Origin: Emticicia agri
Lineage (GTDB): Bacteria; Bacteroidota; Bacteroidia; Cytophagales; Spirosomataceae
Assembly: GCF_004168285.1 (NCBI RefSeq)
Contig: NZ_SEWF01000006.1
Location: forward strand, 62,001 to 126,000
Length of the DNA: 64,000 nt
Direction of reading: 5' to 3'
The notes below the pieces were generated by a model that saw only the letters and a program-made list of their open reading frames with translations, ran no database searches and was not told where the DNA came from. The translations under genes and the position numbers were made by a program. Of the stretch, positions 1 to 9,070 are shown in pieces (position 1 is the first letter of the stretch; the number at the start of each line of letters is the position of its first letter).

Positions 1-514
1 CAGAAATCAGAATTACCCCATTCTGGACACAGATACCAAACAGCGCAATGAAACCTACCCCTGCCGAAATGCCAGAAATAGTTCCTGTGGTATGTAAGGC
101 AAGAATACCGCCAATAAGGGCAAAAGGTACATTAACCAATACCAGCCCTGCATCTTTGGCATTCCCGAACATCACAAAGAGAATTACAAAAATAGCGGCT
201 AAATAGAGCAGAACTACCTGCCCCAGACGTGCACTGGCACGCACCTGATTTTCAAATTCTCCTGTCCATTCAATGCTGGTATCTCTGTCGAGCTTTACTT
301 TTTGTGCCACTTTTGCCTGTGTTTCGGCAATGGTACTGCCTAAGTCACGTTCACGTACCGAAAACTTCACCCCGATAAAACGCTTATTTTTATCACGATA
401 CACAAAGGCCGGACCTGTTACGGTTTCAATAGTAGCTATTTCTTTCAGCGGAACTTTGGTGCCTCTGGTAGTTGGTACTAACAAACTGCTCAAATCGTTT
501 TCATCGTTTCTCAA
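1..514 (-). pseudogene. Internal fragment of a CzcA/CusA-type RND metal efflux pump, joined to a truncated TolC gene
   Basis: Reading the minus strand from about 514 down to the window edge gives an uninterrupted frame that matches the middle of heavy-metal RND pumps: a porter-domain stretch (RNDENDLSSLLVPTTRGTKV, then VPLKEIATIE), then RERDLGSTIAE, then a hydrophobic segment starting near LGQVVLLYLAAIFVILF, then GVGFIALFGICVQNGVILIS. The roughly 700 residues that normally precede this point are absent: an in-frame TAA lies at 524-526 and the frame overlaps the end of the TolC-like gene. The family normally pumps Cu, Ag, Co, Zn or Cd out through an MFP/TolC partner. With no start and no N-terminal half, this piece is very unlikely to make a working pump. 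It continues past the left edge, so its 3' state is unknown. Confidence 0.85.
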
Positions 515-1641
515 AACTGACCTTTACATTATCAAATAGCTTGTCGAAATCAACCATAAAAGCCTTGTCGTAACTTTTATAGAGTTGGTCAGCTTCTAAT
601 GCTTTGCGGTAGGCCAGTTGTATATCTCCAATGATTCTGTCTTCCTGACTTACCACCTGTTTTTGCGCCGATTGAATCCGGTATTCGGCAGCTTTAATAT
701 TCCCCTGATTTTTGTTGAATACAGGCAAGCCGATCTGAAAAGTAGCGGCAAAGTAATTGGGTACACTACTACCTGCACGGTCGTAGGCAAGTCCTGCCTG
801 TAAATCAGGTACTTTAAGAGCTTTCTGATAAACAAGATTCTGCTGTTTGTACCTGAGCGACGATTGTTGTAATCGTAAATCCGGGCGGTTTTCAAGAGCG
901 GTAGTAATCAGGTTATCTAAAGTAAGGTTCTGCATACTTATGCCATCAATGGTATTTTTATTTGCCTGTGGTACAAAAAATACCTCATTGCGTGTACCCG
1001 TAATCGTGCGCAGCATTACCTGACGTTCCAGCATCTGTACTTTCAAATCTTTCCGCTCGGTTTCCAGCGAAAACTGTAAGGCTCTTATACGGGTAATGTC
1101 TTTGATGGGAATAATACCTTTTTCCAGAAGCGTATTCATGCCTGTCAGGGTTTTTACGAGAGAGGCAATTTCTTCATCATAAATTTTTACAACACTCTGC
1201 AAATAATAGAGGTCATAAAAATTGTTACGCAATTCATACTTTAAGCCTCTGAGAACATCGTAATAGGCATCTTCTGCCATTTGCGTGCTTGTTTCGGCCA
1301 ATGCTGCACGTTTGGTGCGTTTTCCGGCCAGATAAAACAATTGTTGCACTTGCGCAGCCTGTTGGGTAGTAGGTGCGCCTTTGGTATCGTTTAAGCCTAA
1401 TATAGGCAATAGGCTTCTTGTATTGTTGTTATAGAGCATCTGCTCGTAAGACAGTGTGGGGTTTTCCCATAATTTAGCTTGTATGATAGTGGCACGATTG
1501 GCCTCAATGTCAAACTTATGCGCCATCAATAAGGCATTTTTCTGTAAAAATAAACCCTCCAATTCCCGCAGGTTTATCTCCGGTAGCTTGCGCTTGTGCA
1601 CAGAAAAGCCATAGAAAAACGATATTTTGTATCTTTTTCAC
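501..1641 (-). pseudogene. Degraded TolC/CusC-type outer-membrane efflux protein gene (frameshifted 5' end, truncated 3' end)
   Basis: The body (about 366 codons, read from 1601 down to the TGA at 501) is an outer-membrane efflux protein: INLRELEGLFLQKN opening helix, long coiled segments, two OEP-like halves. Two lesions are visible. First, a good signal peptide (GTG at 1639-1641, then KKIQNIVFLWLFCAQAQA) lies in a different frame, with a stop just upstream of the body frame, so a one-base shift near 1575-1595 separates it from the mature part. Second, the protein stops at VKVSFEKR, where relatives continue with about 30-50 more residues, and the sequence passes straight into the middle of an RND pump gene. 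The gene was once the outer-membrane channel of a metal efflux operon. It could only be functional if an internal start without signal peptide were used, which is unlikely. Confidence 0.8.
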
Positions 1642-1767
1642 GGTAATATAGTATAATAATGTAATTGAAAACACAGCAGAAAGCCCTCATCAGGCATAGC
1701 CAATGACAGTTTATCTGAGAAATTCAGATTTGTTCTGGATTAGAAAAAAATAAGAAGGGGGTGGATA

Positions 1768-2112
1768 TCAGATAAGCCAGATACAATTAAGCAGATAGAT
1801 GATCCGGCTTTTGAAGAAGTTTACTGTTTTTTGAACGAATACATCTGATGAAGCATTCTTCTTTAAGAAAAGGTAGCTATAGGTATTTAGCTGGCCATAT
1901 TCATCTGGGTCATCGTTCAGCGTACGTACAAAGTAGTAATTAGTGCGGAAATCTATCGAAAGAAAATCATCTGCACTCGGAGGAAGATTTTTTGCTTTAC
2001 TGGCAGTAGTACGTATGCCCTCAACGGTAGCGAATGATACCTTATACTCACTGCCAAAGAGTAGCCCAATTAGGCTTAAAAACAGTATAATATATGTAAA
2101 CCGCTTAAACAT
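1768..2112 (-). CDS. Hypothetical small exported or membrane-anchored protein (114 aa)
   Basis: The frame opens with MFKRFTYIILFLSLIGLLFGSE, a plausible signal peptide or membrane anchor, and continues with a polar, acidic middle (NDDPDEYGQLNTYSY) and a hydrophobic C-terminal tail. It sits upstream of the degraded efflux genes on the same strand, 126 bases away, a position where many metal-efflux operons carry a small exported protein. No family is recognised and no metal-binding Cys or His cluster is seen. A frame on the opposite strand overlaps much of it (1943-2182) but has less protein-like composition. The call rests on the start, the hydrophobic N-terminus and context only. Confidence 0.4.
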   Translation of the reverse strand: MFKRFTYIILFLSLIGLLFGSEYKVSFATVEGIRTTASKAKNLPPSADDFLSIDFRTNYYFVRTLNDDPDEYGQLNTYSYLFLKKNASSDVFVQKTVNFFKSRIIYLLNCIWLI

Positions 2113-2363
2113 TATTTATCAGGACAGAATAATAGGGTGTACTTTTATTTACTACTTGAAAAGGTTTTTGTTATACCTATAAAAAGATTGGTTTATTCCT
2201 ATCATAAGTGCAAACCTTTTCAGATACAAAATTAATACTAAGTAAAGATTTCATCTGCCAAATATTCCTTAAGATTTTATTAAAAGTTGTTTTTTAGTAC
2301 AAAAAGCCATTAATATTATCCTATTGATTAGGCACTAAACTTGCTTGCTTTTGTGTTATACAC

Positions 2364-2394
2364 TTGGAAAAGTACAAATAGGAGGCTACCTTTG
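2364..2394 (+). promoter_or_regulatory. Bacteroidota-type promoter for the 2430 gene
   Basis: A TTGG at 2364-2367 is followed about 20 bases later by TACCTTTG at 2387-2394, a full match to the Bacteroidota -7 consensus TAnnTTTG. Transcription would start near 2400, which rules out the GTG at 2397 as the start codon of the next gene and supports ATG 2430. Confidence 0.65.
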
Positions 2395-2429
2395 TAGTGA
2401 TAATTAAGACAAGGAGCGAAAGGATAATT

Positions 2430-3911
2430 ATGAGTAAAAACGCATCAACAATGGAAACCATTTACGAGAAAAATCTGGGTACCAAACAAAAGGCATTGCG
2501 CATTAATCTGAACAAGCAGATTTACGGGTGTTTTGCTGAAATTGGTGCAGGTCAGGATGTTGCGGCTAATTTTTTTAAGGCAGGTGGCGCATCGAATACG
2601 ATAGCCAAAACCATGTCGGCCTATGATATGACTTTCTCTGATGCCATTTATGGCGTGATGGAGAACGGACGGTATGTGTGCGAACCCCGCCTGATGAGTA
2701 TGCTCGACCACGAGTATGGGCTACTGATTGAACGCCTGGGGGAAAAGAGGGGAGAAACTTCTACGTTTTTTGCATTTTCAGATACAGTTGCTGCATTGAA
2801 TTACCATAAAACCAATGATGCGCATGGCTGGATGGGTGTAAGATTTCAGCTGACACCTAAAGGAGATTATAACGATATTATTATCCATGTAAAAATGCTG
2901 GATAATGACAATGTATTACAGCATCAGGCTTTAGGAACATTAGGCGTAAACCTGATGTACGGGTGTTATTTTTATAACAAAGACCCAGAGACTTTGTTGC
3001 TCTCGTTGATGGACGATTTGACGAAAGACCGGATACAGATTGACATGATTCGTTTTGAAGGGCCAGACTTCAAACATGTTGATAATCGGCTGATGAGTCT
3101 GCATCTGGTGAGTTATGGTTTTTCAGATATTGCGCTTTTTGGTGCCGATGGCAAGAATTTACAACCTTCAGAGGTGCTTTTCAGGAAACATGCACTGGTA
3201 TTGAGAGGCAGATTCCGCCCTCTGGTAAATGTGCATTTAGACATGCTCGAAACAGGCCGAAAGCAGTTTATGCGAGAGCCGGATGTAGATAAAGAGAAAG
3301 TAGTGGTGCTGTCTGAAATAACCTTACAGGGTCTGAAACAGAATGATGCCGAGATTGACGAAAAGGACTTTTTAGACAGAGTGGACATTCTTTGCTCAAT
3401 GGGGCAGATGGTAATGATTTCTAACTATCAGGAGTACTATAAACTGGTAGCCTATCTTTCAAAAATCACCAAACTCAAAATGGGACTGATTATCGGTTAT
3501 CCTAATCTGGAATACATTTTTGAAGAAAAACACTATAAAGATTTACCGGGCGGAATTTTAGAGTCGTTTGCGACCCTGTTCAGCAGGAACCTGAAATTAT
3601 TTGTATATCCTACTTATCAGAACAACAATATCATGAACAGTATGCGCTTTATGCCGCCTATGCATTTGCTTGATTTGTACCGCTATCTGATAGCCAACAA
3701 TAAGATTGAGGATATACACCATTATAATGAAAAAAACCTTGCTATCAATACGAATAAAACCCTCGAACTCATTAAACAAGGTGAGGAAGGATGGGAAGAA
3801 AACGTACCTGATGAAGTAATAAAAATGATAAAAGACCGTTGTTTGTTTGGCTTTCCTTGTGTAGTTGTACCGGGTTTGAGCAAGCAGGATATGGCTACAG
3901 AAGAGAAGTAA
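2430..3911 (+). CDS. Conserved cytoplasmic protein of unknown function (about 493 aa)
   Basis: A long soluble protein without signal peptide or membrane segment. Recognisable stretches are NLNKQIYGCFAEIGAGQDVA near the N-terminus, MLDHEYGLLIERLG, and NLEYIFEEKHYKDLPGG toward the C-terminus. Proteins of this kind are widespread in Bacteroidota and cyanobacteria and have been given unrelated automatic names, including TonB-dependent receptor; nothing here looks like a beta-barrel, so such a name would be wrong. ATG 2430 is chosen because it follows a purine-rich stretch (AAAGGATAATT) and the preceding promoter excludes the GTG at 2397. It is transcribed alone or with the secreted protein 68 bases downstream. 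Function unknown. Confidence 0.85.
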   Translation: MSKNASTMETIYEKNLGTKQKALRINLNKQIYGCFAEIGAGQDVAANFFKAGGASNTIAKTMSAYDMTFSDAIYGVMENGRYVCEPRLMSMLDHEYGLLIERLGEKRGETSTFFAFSDTVAALNYHKTNDAHGWMGVRFQLTPKGDYNDIIIHVKMLDNDNVLQHQALGTLGVNLMYGCYFYNKDPETLLLSLMDDLTKDRIQIDMIRFEGPDFKHVDNRLMSLHLVSYGFSDIALFGADGKNLQPSEVLFRKHALVLRGRFRPLVNVHLDMLETGRKQFMREPDVDKEKVVVLSEITLQGLKQNDAEIDEKDFLDRVDILCSMGQMVMISNYQEYYKLVAYLSKITKLKMGLIIGYPNLEYIFEEKHYKDLPGGILESFATLFSRNLKLFVYPTYQNNNIMNSMRFMPPMHLLDLYRYLIANNKIEDIHHYNEKNLAINTNKTLELIKQGEEGWEENVPDEVIKMIKDRCLFGFPCVVVPGLSKQDMATEEK

Positions 3912-3953
3912 TTGGTAGACTGTAAGCGTTGATTATTACTTGAGTTACCAATT
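3910..3953 (+). terminator. Possible weak terminator after the 2430 gene
   Basis: AATTGGTA (3910-3917) pairs with TACCAATT (3946-3953), followed by a short T/A run. The loop is long (28 nt), so termination strength is doubtful and read-through into the next gene is possible. Confidence 0.3.
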
Positions 3954-3979
3954 TTTAAATGATTTACTGTATGATTAAA

Positions 3980-5545
3980 ATGAGAACTAACATACTGATT
4001 TTTAGTTTATTAGTGTTTTTCCAGCAGCTATTCGCACAAGACTCACCAAAAATTATTTTACCTGCCGGCACCGACTGGACTCAATTGAAAGAGGGTGTTC
4101 CTGTTTCGTTCGGGTTGAAAGTAGAAGGTAAAAATTGCGAAAAGTTTCGTTTTTCAATATCACAGGGAGAAACAGACGGAATGAAGTTGGATTCATTAGG
4201 TAAATTTACCTGGATTCCCTCTTTTGATTTTGTTGACCGCCTGACCGGGTTCAAGTTTCAGCAGGTTATTTTTGAGGCTAAATGTGATTCAACCAATGAC
4301 GTAATGTCTTCAAAGGTAGAATTCAGGGTTCAGCATATCAATCGTAAGCCTGTTGTAAAAGATTTGAAGCCTTTTTATGTGCAGTATAATACGACGAACA
4401 TTTATAAAATAGACCGTTATTTTGTATTTGATGAAGACAACGACCCTATTGTGGTAGTGCCATCTATGGAAACCCTGCCTGAAGGCATGAAGATGTCGTC
4501 GCAGGGAGAGGTTTCGTGGACACCTTCGTTGACACAATTCAAACAAATAAAGAATCAGCCTATCTATATTGAGTTTTATGTAGAAGACCAACCTTCAAAA
4601 GCGCAGGTAAAAGGGCGGTTGAAAATAGAAGCCACACAGATAGACCTCTCGCCCGAAATTGTGGTAGTGCCGCGTGAGAGTAATTTCTATTTAAAAGAAA
4701 ATCAGACAGTTAGTTTACGCTTTTACCTATCAGACCCGAACGGCGATGATGATATACAGGTATTTGATTTTCTGACAGACAATCAGCAGGTTACCAAGAA
4801 TATGCTTGTAAAAAATACTCCCAATCAGTATGAGTTTATATTTAAGCCAGGCTATGATTTTGTATTAGACCCGCTTGATACATTAGCTTTTACCATAGAT
4901 TTCTTTGTGTTGGATAAAACCAGGAAGAGAGATGTAAAAACCATCAGATTTGTGGTAAAAAATGCGATTAATGAAGCAGAAACCGACCAGAAACTGTATA
5001 ATCTGTATAGAGGTACTTTATTGAGGGGCTGGGAGCTGATGGAGCAGATGAAAGAAAAAGAAACCGAATTGAAGAGGCTCTACACACAAGCCAAAAAAGG
5101 TAAAAAGAACCGTTCGATTCTGAATGCTTCTTTGGGGGCTACTACAAGTTTATCATCGTTTCTAATACCCAAAGAAAAACCCGACCAGCAAAGGCTTGTG
5201 TCAACTCTTGGTGGTACAACTGTGCTGACGATTGGTACTTTAGAAGCTACAGAGGTAATTGGTAAATCGATGAAAGATTTGATAGATCGGTTAAACTATA
5301 TCATTGAAAAGAAAAATGAGATTCAGAGCAAAGGCGATATCTTTGCCCGTGACTTTGCTTTAAAATCGTCTCGCAGAGGGCCTGATTTTATCAGAAAGGT
5401 AGATGATTTTATGAATGCCATGAGTCTGAAAGGGCTGGTAGTGTTAGATTTAGATGCGGCATGGGAGCCAAAAAACAAACCGACTGATACCAATATTAAG
5501 AAAACTTTTAAGGATTTTAACCCCGAGCAACCCACTCCGTACTAA
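3980..5545 (+). CDS. Secreted protein with putative Ig/cadherin-like repeats (about 521 aa)
   Basis: The signal peptide is MRTNILIFSLLVFFQQLFAQ; upstream in-frame ATGs at 3959 and 3971 are possible but ATG 3980 gives the most typical leader. The N-terminal two thirds show at least two beta-rich modules containing the phrases GKFTWIPSFDF and GEVSWTPSLTQF, preceded by FVFDEDNDPIVVVP, the pattern of putative Ig/cadherin-like domains that recur in surface proteins. The last third is helical (MEQMKEKETELKRLYTQAKKGKK) with a small-residue-rich stretch. No catalytic motif is recognised. It follows the 2430 gene on the same strand and may be co-transcribed. Likely periplasmic or surface structural role, by inference only. 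Confidence 0.75.
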   Translation: MRTNILIFSLLVFFQQLFAQDSPKIILPAGTDWTQLKEGVPVSFGLKVEGKNCEKFRFSISQGETDGMKLDSLGKFTWIPSFDFVDRLTGFKFQQVIFEAKCDSTNDVMSSKVEFRVQHINRKPVVKDLKPFYVQYNTTNIYKIDRYFVFDEDNDPIVVVPSMETLPEGMKMSSQGEVSWTPSLTQFKQIKNQPIYIEFYVEDQPSKAQVKGRLKIEATQIDLSPEIVVVPRESNFYLKENQTVSLRFYLSDPNGDDDIQVFDFLTDNQQVTKNMLVKNTPNQYEFIFKPGYDFVLDPLDTLAFTIDFFVLDKTRKRDVKTIRFVVKNAINEAETDQKLYNLYRGTLLRGWELMEQMKEKETELKRLYTQAKKGKKNRSILNASLGATTSLSSFLIPKEKPDQQRLVSTLGGTTVLTIGTLEATEVIGKSMKDLIDRLNYIIEKKNEIQSKGDIFARDFALKSSRRGPDFIRKVDDFMNAMSLKGLVVLDLDAAWEPKNKPTDTNIKKTFKDFNPEQPTPY

Positions 5546-5648
5546 TTCTTAAATTAGCCTTAAATAATTCTTAAAATTTTCTTAAATAAAATACAATACT
5601 ATTCAATCGCATACGTTTTTGAGGTATAATCAAAACCTTAATAAACTT

Positions 5649-6569
5649 ATGCGATTTAATTTTTCTTCTAAAGCAGTGCTGTTCGGAGCAATGGGCTGTT
5701 TTTTTATGGCTTGTTCAAGCAAATACGAATCTCAATCTAATTTACAGGAACAATATGCAGACACTACTATGGTAGATGAGGCAAAAGAGCCAATCAGTGA
5801 GCCTGAGAAATCTGTGGCCACTCAACCAGAACGCAAATTTGTCCGCACTGCCGACCTACAATTTAAAGTAAAAGATGTACGAAAATCTTCGGAGCAATTA
5901 GAAGACCTGACTATTAAATATGGCGGATTTGTTACTTACGCTCACATGCACTCAGACGAGCAAAATAAGAAAACAGTCATTATCAGCGAAGACTCTTTGC
6001 TACAAGTGAGTACGATAAACATTGAAAATGATATAAGTATCAGGGTTCCGAACCGCTATTTGTTAGATGTACTCAAAGAAATCAATAGTATGATGCTCTA
6101 TGTTGACCATCGGACTATTAAGGCAGAAGATGTAAGGTTACAGATGTTATCAAATGAGTTAGCCAATAAAAGACAGGAGAAATTTGTAGAGCGTAACCAG
6201 CGTGTACACCAGAACAGAAAAGGTAATATAGGTGCCGCTGTAGAGGCAGAAGAATCTTTATTAGACCATCAGGCAGTAGCCGACAATCATAAAATGCAGA
6301 ACCTGAGCCTGCAAGATCAGGTAGATTTCAGTACGCTTACTATTAAATTATATCAGGCCGCTTTTCTGAATAAAGTCATGATTGAAAACAGAGAAGGTAT
6401 AGAAAATTACCGCCCTAATGTCTTTGTTCGTATATGGGATTCTGTTAAAACAGGTTGGTTATTTGTAGAAGACCTGATTGTGATTTTAATCAGGCTTTGG
6501 GTATTTATCCTTTTAGGCGGGATAGGTTTGTGGTATTGGCTGTATAAGAGAAAAAGCAGTGTAGCCTGA
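5649..6569 (+). CDS. DUF4349-like lipoprotein with C-terminal membrane anchor
   Basis: From ATG 5649 the protein starts MRFNFSSKAVLFGAMGCFFMAC, a lipoprotein signal with the lipidated Cys in MAC; a TTG at 5619 would add ten residues that spoil the signal. The middle (RKFVRTADLQFKVKDV, then LTIKYGGFVTYAHM) and the phrase DFSTLTIKLYQ are typical of DUF4349 proteins, a family whose role is unknown. A helical segment rich in Lys, Glu and Gln (ANKRQEKFVERNQRVHQ) precedes a C-terminal hydrophobic helix (IRLWVFILLGGIGLWYWLY) and a basic tail. The combination of lipid anchor and TM helix would tie the protein to a membrane at both ends, which is usual for the family. Confidence 0.8.
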   Translation: MRFNFSSKAVLFGAMGCFFMACSSKYESQSNLQEQYADTTMVDEAKEPISEPEKSVATQPERKFVRTADLQFKVKDVRKSSEQLEDLTIKYGGFVTYAHMHSDEQNKKTVIISEDSLLQVSTINIENDISIRVPNRYLLDVLKEINSMMLYVDHRTIKAEDVRLQMLSNELANKRQEKFVERNQRVHQNRKGNIGAAVEAEESLLDHQAVADNHKMQNLSLQDQVDFSTLTIKLYQAAFLNKVMIENREGIENYRPNVFVRIWDSVKTGWLFVEDLIVILIRLWVFILLGGIGLWYWLYKRKSSVA

Positions 6570-6579
6570 TGCTACTATT

Positions 6580-6663
6580 GTGAAACATTGTGTATAATCG
6601 TGTACTTCGTGGCAATTTCTTGAATATTTTGCCACAATTTACACAAATGACACAATGTTTCAC
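6580..6663. repeat. 84-bp nested inverted repeat
   Basis: Outer arms 6580-6593 (GTGAAACATTGTGT) and 6650-6663 are perfect reverse complements. Inner arms GTGGCAA (6609-6615) and TTGCCAC (6629-6635) form a second stem. It lies between two plus-strand genes and has no T-run, so it is a structured intergenic element rather than a classical terminator. Confidence 0.85.
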
Positions 6664-6760
6664 TATTTGTTTGCTGTGTACTTCTTATTTGTTTTCAATT
6701 TTCATGAACAAACCTCATTCGGTTAACAATCCATCTCAATAATCACTATTCCAAGATTCT

Positions 6761-6793
6761 CTTGCACATTCAAACGATTTTCTTGTAACTTCG
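6761..6793 (+). promoter_or_regulatory. Possible promoter of the ketoacyl synthase gene
   Basis: CTTG at 6761-6764 and TAACTTCG at 6786-6793 (one base from TAnnTTTG) are 21 bases apart, 25 bases before the ATG. Match is imperfect. Confidence 0.35.
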
Positions 6794-6818
6794 TGGCTGG
6801 ACTCAAACAGCAACAAAT

Positions 6819-7874
6819 ATGGTCAATTCAAAAATAGCAGGTATAGGTTTTTATGTGCCTGAACAGGTGGTTACTAATGCAGATTTAATGAAAGTAATGG
6901 ATACCTCTGACGAGTGGATTCAGGAGCGTTCGGGCATTAAAGAAAGAAGATACGGCAAGAAACACGAAGAAACACCTACTACTATGGCGGCCAATGCTGC
7001 TAAAATAGCGTGTGAGAGGGCAGGTATAAAACCGGAGGAAATAGATTTTATTGTTTTTGCCACCCTGAGCCCCGACTATTATTTTCCGGGTTGTGGCGTA
7101 TTACTGCAACGTGAATTGGGCATTACGCATAAAGAAATGGGTGCCATAGATATCCGGAATCAGTGTTCAGGTTTTATTTATTCGCTGTCAGTAGCCGACC
7201 AGTTTATTAAATCGGGTATGTATAAAAACATATTGGTGGTAGGCTCTGAAATGCACTCAATGGGACTTGATTTCACTACCCGTGGGCGCAACGTAGCTGT
7301 TCTTTTTGGCGACGGTGCCGGAGCGGTAGTACTACAACCGACTACGGAAGAAGGAAAAGGTATCCTGACAACGCATTTACATTCAGATGGTACTTATGCC
7401 GAAGAATTAGCCTTGATTAGTCCGGGTAGTCATGGAGGAAAACATTTAGGAAAAGAGCAATTTGGTTTTCCTGAGGCTTTATACGGAGAAATTTTTGTGT
7501 ACGAAAACCTGATTGAAAATAAAACCTACTACCCGAATATGAACGGGCAACTGGTATTTAAAACCGCCGTTACCAAGTTTCCGGAGGTTATTATGGAGGC
7601 CTTGAACAAAGTAGGCATGACTCCGGTAGATATTGATTTATTGGTGCCACATCAGGCCAATTTACGTATTGCCCAGTTTGTGCAAAAGACTTTGAGATTA
7701 CCTGACGATAAAGTTTATAACAATATCATGAAATATGGCAACACCACTGCCGCTTCTATTCCAATAGCTTTGTGTGAAGCCTGGGAAGCCGGAAAAGTAA
7801 AAGATGGAGACCTGGTTTGTCTGGCTGCTTTTGGTAGTGGCTTTACCTGGGGCTCGGCATTGATTCGGTGGTAA
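6819..7874 (+). CDS. fabH: 3-oxoacyl-ACP synthase III family protein
   Basis: A cytosolic thiolase-fold condensing enzyme of 351 aa. The catalytic triad is complete: Cys116 in NQCSGF, His278 in PHQANLR and Asn308 in GNTTAAS, and the C-terminal glycine loop is present (AAFGSGFTWGSALIRW). FabH condenses acetyl-CoA or another acyl-CoA with malonyl-ACP to begin fatty acid synthesis. The protein is about 30 residues longer than E. coli FabH, mainly through an insert near residues 205-245 (HGGKHLGKEQFGFPEALYG), a feature of a Bacteroidota subgroup. No other fatty-acid gene is adjacent, so this may be a second copy or a specialised KASIII for branched, aryl-polyene-type or other acyl starters; the sequence alone does not decide. 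Confidence 0.9.
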   Translation: MVNSKIAGIGFYVPEQVVTNADLMKVMDTSDEWIQERSGIKERRYGKKHEETPTTMAANAAKIACERAGIKPEEIDFIVFATLSPDYYFPGCGVLLQRELGITHKEMGAIDIRNQCSGFIYSLSVADQFIKSGMYKNILVVGSEMHSMGLDFTTRGRNVAVLFGDGAGAVVLQPTTEEGKGILTTHLHSDGTYAEELALISPGSHGGKHLGKEQFGFPEALYGEIFVYENLIENKTYYPNMNGQLVFKTAVTKFPEVIMEALNKVGMTPVDIDLLVPHQANLRIAQFVQKTLRLPDDKVYNNIMKYGNTTAASIPIALCEAWEAGKVKDGDLVCLAAFGSGFTWGSALIRW

Positions 7875-7879
7875 GGAAA

Positions 7880-7993
7880 AATTGAGTGATTGTATGATTT
7901 AGTGAATGAGTGATTATTGATTTCACTACTTTAATTAGTTATTATTCTATTGCAACTAATCACTAAATCGCACAATCACTCATTCACTCAATT
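7880..7993. repeat. Inverted repeat built from TGAGTGA-type units (copy 1)
   Basis: Arms 7880-7916 and 7957-7993 are reverse complements apart from an 8-base unit (ATGAGTGA) that occupies a different position in each arm. The element fills the space between convergent genes (synthase and lipoprotein) and may serve both as a terminator. A relative is at 14390-14525. Confidence 0.8.
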
Positions 7994-8030
7994 GTATTCT
8001 ATAGTTTTTACAAAAGTCATTTTAGAATTT

Positions 8031-8783
8031 TTATTGCATGAGCATCATCGCATCAAGGCTTACCTGAATATCGTCACCTACCTGTTTGATGCTGTAATTC
8101 ATAGGGTAATACCCCGGTTTTTCAAACTTGGTCGGTAGTGGTAATGCCTTTACTACATTTGGTTTGCTTTTCAGAAACTCATGCGCAATCATCGGCTCAA
8201 TAAAGGTAAACTTACCGTCGTACGAACCATAAATAAGTGTTTCGGTAAATTTGCCCGTACCTGCCAGTTCGGGTGATGCCGGATTTGCCCAATGCACTCC
8301 CATTTCAGGTACACCTGCCGGAAGACGAATGTACCCATTCGGCAAGTAACCTGCCGCAGGTAGATTATCAAACTTGGCAGGTGCCATCGGGTAAGGTGGA
8401 ATGGCCTTACGGTCGGCTAAAGACTGCACATAAAAGTGCATGTCAAAATGCGCTACATCATACGTACCCGGCGGCTCGTGACCTGTGTGCAGGTAATCAA
8501 TCATGATGTGGTCGAAAGGTGTTTTGCCAACTGCTTCCGTAGGCAAGGCCAGTACTAAAGCTACACCCGTGTGAGGAATGTTGTCAAGAGCCCCTTTGGT
8601 AAGTGTAATACCAATAGATAGAGGTTTGTTATCGGCTGCAAAAGTTACCCAGGAATAGGCTTTGCCATTACCTAAACTCTGTTCAGTACCCTTGTAGGTC
8701 GGGTTACCCGGGTCTTCTTCGTTTTTCTCGCAGCCCATCAGTAATACTAACGCTACCAGCGTTAAGGTAAACAGGTATTTCAT
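8031..8783 (-). CDS. Lipoprotein with a TTHB210/DUF5602-like domain
   Basis: The N-terminus MKYLFTLTLVALVLLMGC is a lipoprotein signal with the lipidation site at Cys18. The mature part contains IDYLHTGHEPPGTYDVAHFD, a His-rich motif characteristic of a family of small periplasmic proteins (TTHB210-like), where conserved His and Asp residues could bind a metal or cofactor; the function of the family is not established. After it come a Pro-rich stretch (AIPPYPMAPAKFDNLP) and a C-terminal beta-rich part. It is monocistronic and convergent with the ketoacyl synthase gene. The domain naming comes from motif recall and should be treated as moderate. Confidence 0.7.
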   Translation of the reverse strand: MKYLFTLTLVALVLLMGCEKNEEDPGNPTYKGTEQSLGNGKAYSWVTFAADNKPLSIGITLTKGALDNIPHTGVALVLALPTEAVGKTPFDHIMIDYLHTGHEPPGTYDVAHFDMHFYVQSLADRKAIPPYPMAPAKFDNLPAAGYLPNGYIRLPAGVPEMGVHWANPASPELAGTGKFTETLIYGSYDGKFTFIEPMIAHEFLKSKPNVVKALPLPTKFEKPGYYPMNYSIKQVGDDIQVSLDAMMLMQ

Positions 8784-9070
8784 AATACGTGAAATAATTT
8801 AGTTGATTGGAAAATGTAAAAAGTAACAGACAGCAGACAAGATGTAGCAAAGTTGAAGTTATTTGTGGGATAAATGTTATCTCAAATATAACAATATTTT
8901 CCTCATTTTCGACATTTTTATTAGGTGGTAGCGTTTAAAGTGCCGAATGACTTAAAAGTGGTCGGATAAAAGCCTACTTTTATATGTTCAGGTATTTATT
9001 TACCAGATAAGAAGTTAATTAACAACATGCTGTGAGCCTCTAACGGCTTGGCTTTTCCTGATTTAAAAAA

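Noticed and set aside
273-539. Plus-strand frame of 88 codons over the efflux fragment
   Set aside because: Antisense to the RND and TolC coding sequence; composition is Ser/Phe-rich shadow-like and has no own features.
1943-2182. Plus-strand frame of 79 codons opposite the small exported protein
   Set aside because: Overlaps a better minus-strand frame with a signal-like N-terminus; no family or start context.
2397-2429. GTG start for the 2430 gene
   Set aside because: The codon is only two bases after the -7 promoter element, before the expected transcript start.
7950-8138. Plus-strand frame of 62 codons at 7950
   Set aside because: Begins in an inverted repeat and runs antisense into the lipoprotein gene.
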